Positions 60,418 to 64,000 of a stretch of 64,000 nucleotides of DNA are shown here, one piece after another (the stretch's first letter is position 1; each line of letters begins with the position of its first letter). The DNA comes from Gavia stellata (lineage: Eukaryota; Chordata; Aves; Gaviiformes; Gaviidae), in contig NC_082632.1 in NCBI RefSeq assembly GCF_030936135.1, positions 419,661 to 483,660 of the forward strand, written 5' to 3'. The notes below the pieces were generated by a model. It was not told where the DNA came from, did not search any database, and saw only the letters and a list, made by a program, of their open reading frames with translations. The translations under genes and the position numbers were made by a program.

Positions 60418-63400
60418 ATGCGGTTCCCCGCCAGCCCCGGGGGCCTCCTGAGTTATTTCGTGGCTCTCCATGTCCTCCGGCTGGGATCAGGTAGGGATCC
60501 TGCAGGGCTGGGGGGGCTTTCGCCCGCTCCGGTGGCAGATGTGGGGCAGGGGAGCCGCCGTGGGGCGGGGGGAGCCGAGCCCAGAGCTCGGCTGCGGATG
60601 GGTTTCACTTTCCCTTGGGCTCTTTGTGCCATCCGTCCCTTGCCCTGGCTACGTCGTCCGTCCCGTCCTGCAGACCTTTGTCACTTCTACCAGGGCTGGC
60701 TGGGGTGGAGGCCATTTTCTGGAGCAGGTTCCCACACCCGGGAAACCTCCTTCTCCTTCGAGTCCTCCTACTCCCTCTCCAGGTTCTCAGGGTCTTTGGA
60801 CCGCGGGGAGGGCAAAGCAACATCCGTGGGATGGAGCGAGCACCGCTCACGCCAAGCTCGCCCCTTGCCATGCCATGCCGTAAATTAACGTAGGCGCAAT
60901 CTCTGTCTCTCTGTGTCCTTCTCCATCGCCAAGCGGACTTCAGAGTGGTGGGACCAGGCCACCTTCTCCATGCCACCGTGGGGCAGGAGGTCGTGCTGCC
61001 GTGTCGCTTGTCCCCCAGCATGGACGCTCGGAGCTTGGAGATCAGGTGGATCCGGTACCTGGTCTCCGAAACGGTGCACCTTTACCAAAACGGAAAGGAC
61101 CTGTACGGGCAGCAGATGGAGGAATACGGTGGGAGGACAGAGTTGGTCAGAGATGGTCTCTCCAGCGGAAGCCTGGACTTGCGAATCACCGGGTTGAGAC
61201 TGTCTGATGCTGGCCAGTACGTCTGCACTGCGCAAGACGGTGCCTCCTATGGAGAAGCTGCGATGGACCTGGAGGTGACAGGTTTGTAGCCGGTGCGCTG
61301 ATTCCAGGGATGGTGCAGGTGTCCCTGGGTTCGTGTGTCCCTCCCAGACCTCTGTCCACCCTCTCGTCCATCGACGAAGTGCCGAAGGACAAGAGCCGTC
61401 GAAAGAGGTCGGGTCCCAGGGGCTCTTCCCATGGGGCCCTGCCCAGGAGGGAGCACGCAGGGGGTGCTGGAGGGGGTTTGGGGGCAGAGCTGCACGGACG
61501 CGGTGGCTTTGCTGGGCCTCCATGATGTCCGTACAGGGTGTCCTCGAGACGTTGTGAAGGCAGAGGGCACAAGCTGCGGAGCAGCTCCCTCGGCTCACAG
61601 CCCGGGCTGCCGACGGTGCCAAGGATGGGACCTAGCGCTGTGTCTGGAGTTGGGAAGAGACCTCTTCCCAGGTCCGAGCAGCTTTGGCTTTGCTTCTTGT
61701 GCCGTAGGAGACCTGGCGCGTTGTCTGGAAGCGTCAGGGCTTCTCGGACAAAGACGGGTCGGTGCGGAGACGCTGCCTTGAGGCTGAAGCTCGGTCTTCC
61801 TCTGCCAGGCTGTTTGATGGGAGACCTGGGGTCATTTGGCATCGGCGCTCTCCGGTTCCTGTGCGAGTTGGGGTGGTTTTGGTGGCGTGAGGAGCGTGTG
61901 CCGTGCCCGGTCCCACAGCCCCTTCGGGACCTGCTGTGTGTCTGGCGTGGGGTTCGGTCTTCGCCATTGAGTTGAGTCCATCCCTACCTCACCGCAGCCA
62001 CGGGCTCTTCCCCCAGCCACAGGCTCGGCCCCTCAGCTCTCTCTGGAGGCTTACGAGGACGGAGGCATCCGGGTGGCGTGTCGATCGGCCGGCTGGTACC
62101 CGCAACCGGAGGTGCTGTGGAAGGGTCCCAGCGGGCAGCATCTCCCCTCGGTCTCCCAGAGACATTCCTCTGATGAGAGGGGCCTGTTTGAGATCGAAAA
62201 CATCATCGTCGTGGCCGGGAACGGAGATGGGAGATGGTCCTGCGTGGTCAGGAACAGCCGCCTCAACCAGGAGCAGGAGTCATCCCTGCAGATCTCAGGT
62301 GCAACGACGGCAGCCGGCCCCTGTGGCGCTGGCAGCAGGGCTGGGGGTTGCTGCCTTGCCCTTTTCCTGACACTTTTTTCTTTCTCAGCTCCCTTTTTCC
62401 ACAATGCCCGGCCCTGGATGGCAGCTCTGGGCGTGTTCCTCGTGCTTTCCGTTGTGTTATTCGGCCTCAGCGCTTACCTGTTCAGAAGGAAAGGTGAGTT
62501 TGTGCCAGAAGAATGTTTTGCCTTCGTTAAAAAGCTCTTTGGGCAACGGAGGGAAGGGGCGGAGGACGCGGGCGGTGGGAGGACAGGGAGCGTGGCCGTG
62601 CGTCTGGCTGGCGGGGAGGTCCCAGGACCCTCTTGAGATGTTCCCGCTGGTGAACCACGCTGCTCTCCTGACCGCCTCTTCCTCTGCCTTTGCTTTCCAG
62701 CGGCGCAGTCCAGAGAGCTGGGTGAGTCCTTCCAGCCCCTTCCACCGGCAAAACCTCCTGGCACAGGAGCCCCCTGGGAGGGACGTGGCTTTGGAGGGCT
62801 CCTGAAGTCCGGATTAACTGGACCTGGGTGGGCTGTGGGGGGACAAGCTGGCAGGGAGCCCTACCCGGGAGCAAGGCGCTCGTGTCCCACTCCCCAAAAA
62901 GGAGAGTTTGGGGTCCAAGCTCTGCCTGCTCCTGCGGGAGCAGCCGTGGGAGGAGAAGCTGTCCCCTCTGATCACACATTGCTTTATTTTTACTTTTCAG
63001 CGGAACGAGATAAAGCACTGGGTGAGTCTCCGTGAGTTCCAGAGCCCCTGGGCACCGGCCGTGGGACGTGTCCAGGCTGGCAGGGAGCCATTCCCGGGGT
63101 TTGGGGGTCTTTTCCCACTCCACAAAAAGGAGTAGTTTGGGGTTTGCCCAAGCTCTGCCCGCTCCTGCGGGAGCAGCCATGGGAGGAGAAGCTGTCCCCT
63201 CTGATCACACATTGCTTCTGGTTTTGCTTTCCAGGGGAACGAAATGCAGCACTGGGTGAGTCTCCGTGAGTTCCAGAGCCCCTGGGCACCGGCCGTGGGA
63301 CGTGTCCAGGCTGGCAGGGAGCCATTCCCGGGGTTTGGGGGTCTTTTCCCACTCCCCCAACAGAAGGAGTTTGGGGTTTGCCCAAGCTCTGCCCGCTCCT

Positions 63401-64000
63401 GTGGGAGCAGCCATGGGAGGAGAAGCTGTCCCCTCTGATCACACATTCTTCTTATTTTATTTGCCTTCCAGAGGAACAAGCTGCAGCACTGGGTGAGTCT
63501 CCGTGATGTCCAGCACGGCGTTGGGTCCTTCCCCGGTGTCTCTGTGCTCGGCCCTTTCCCTCCTTGCCCGTCCTCTCCATCCCTGTGTCCCCTGGGTTGG
63601 GAAAGCCCAGGGGATGTGCCCGGGAGGGAGGGCAGCTCGGGGAGACCAGCCCTGGGGTTTAGGGGTCTTTTCCCACTTCCCAAAAAGAAGGTGTTTGGAG
63701 TTGCCCAAGCACTGCCCGCTCCTGCGGGAGCAGCCGTGGGAGGAGAAGCTGTCCCCTCTGATCACACATTGCTTTATTTTTACTTTTCAGCGGAACGAGA
63801 TAAAGCACTGGGTGAGTCTCCGTGAGTTCCAGAGCCCCTGGGCACCGGCCGTGGGACGTGTCCAGGCTGGCAGGGAGCCATTCCCGGGGTTTGGGGGTCT
63901 TTTCCCACTCCACAAAAAGGAGTAGTTTGGGGTTTGCCCAAGCTCTGCCCGCTCCTGCGGGAGCAGCCATGGGAGGAGAAGCTGTCCCCTCTGATCACAC
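60418..64000 (+). CDS. BTN-F: butyrophilin/BG-type membrane protein, 3' end beyond window
   Basis: Plus-strand exons: 60418-60490 (signal peptide, MRFPASPGGLLSYFVALHVL), 60934-61281 (IgV, 348 bp), 62017-62298 (IgC, 282 bp), 62389-62493 (transmembrane, 105 bp), then 21-bp heptads at 62701, 63001, 63235, 63472 and 63791. All are phase 1. The IgV has VVLPCRLSPSM, IRWIRY and SDAGQYVC; the IgC has VACRSAGWYPQPEVLW and WSCVV. The transmembrane segment is WMAALGVFLVLSVVLFGLSA, then YLFRRK. The heptads read AAQSREL, AERDKAL, GERNAAL, EEQAAAL and AERDKAL. Butyrophilins are surface proteins that regulate lymphocytes; several have a cytoplasmic B30.2 domain, which would lie past the window. The IgV exon has unusual borders: an acceptor ending CCAAG and a weak donor GTTTGT. 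Confidence 0.92.
61548..61945. repeat. Duplicated segment, copy 2 (BTN-F intron between IgV and IgC)
   Basis: Twin of 58934-59317. It sits wholly within the intron between the IgV and IgC exons of BTN-F. It contains a block near its start (AGCTCCCTCGGCTCACAGCC) that the other copy lacks. Confidence 0.9.
62905..64000. repeat. 790-bp tandem duplication carrying heptad exons
   Basis: The sequence from about 62907 recurs, nearly base for base, 790 bp later (heptad 63001 against 63791), continuing to the window end. Each unit contains three heptad exons spaced 234, 237 and 319 bp apart whose flanks also resemble one another (GGGAGGAGAAGCTGTCCCCT before each acceptor). This is a nested, recent duplication. 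Confidence 0.92.

Overview
The window looks like the MHC B/BTN-TRIM region of a bird, or at least a sauropsid. The evidence is a run of TRIM genes with the standard RING/B-box, 96, 231, 23 and about 116 bp exon plan, followed by TRIM41, RACK1 (GNB2L1) and butyrophilin/BG-type genes whose cytoplasmic tails are built from 21-bp exons. Introns are short, a CpG island is present, minisatellites are large and I recognised no transposons, all of which fits an avian microchromosome. Species and gene names beyond TRIM41 and RACK1 are inference.

Layout. At 1-4523 (minus) lies a TRIM gene (TRIM-A) cut by the window start and damaged by an 11-bp deletion in its coiled-coil exon. At 6337-12676 (minus) lies an intact 475-residue TRIM (TRIM-B). 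A 43-bp minisatellite with a 549-bp higher-order repeat covers about 14.24-15.84 kb, then three minus-strand tRNA genes (Lys-CTT, Val-CAC, Lys-CTT) at 16.0-16.7 kb. TRIM41 (plus, 641 codons) starts from a CpG island and converges on RACK1 (minus, 317 codons). RACK1 carries SNORD95 and two SNORD96-like snoRNAs in its introns. A 3.5-kb, 50-bp G-rich minisatellite sits directly upstream of RACK1.

The most striking locus is at 35.2-51.7 kb (plus). At least 45 micro-exons, nearly all exactly 21 bp and all in one phase, each encode a seven-residue heptad and are followed by a B30.2 (PRY-SPRY) exon. I find no Ig exon in front of them. Several broken heptad exons and one freshly duplicated exon with a 13-nt spacer show birth and death of micro-exons. 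Next comes TRIM-E (55.1-58.1 kb, plus), whose exons all stay in frame although the RING/B-box exon has lost most zinc ligands. Last is BTN-F (60.4 kb to the window end): signal peptide, IgV, IgC, transmembrane segment and the first five heptad exons, lying in a 790-bp tandem duplication.

Functionally the TRIM proteins are putative E3 ligases with B30.2 recognition domains. The butyrophilin-like proteins pair surface Ig domains or long coiled coils with similar tails or B30.2 domains. RACK1, the tRNAs and the snoRNAs are translation genes embedded among them. I saw no retroviral, LTR or other virus-derived element.
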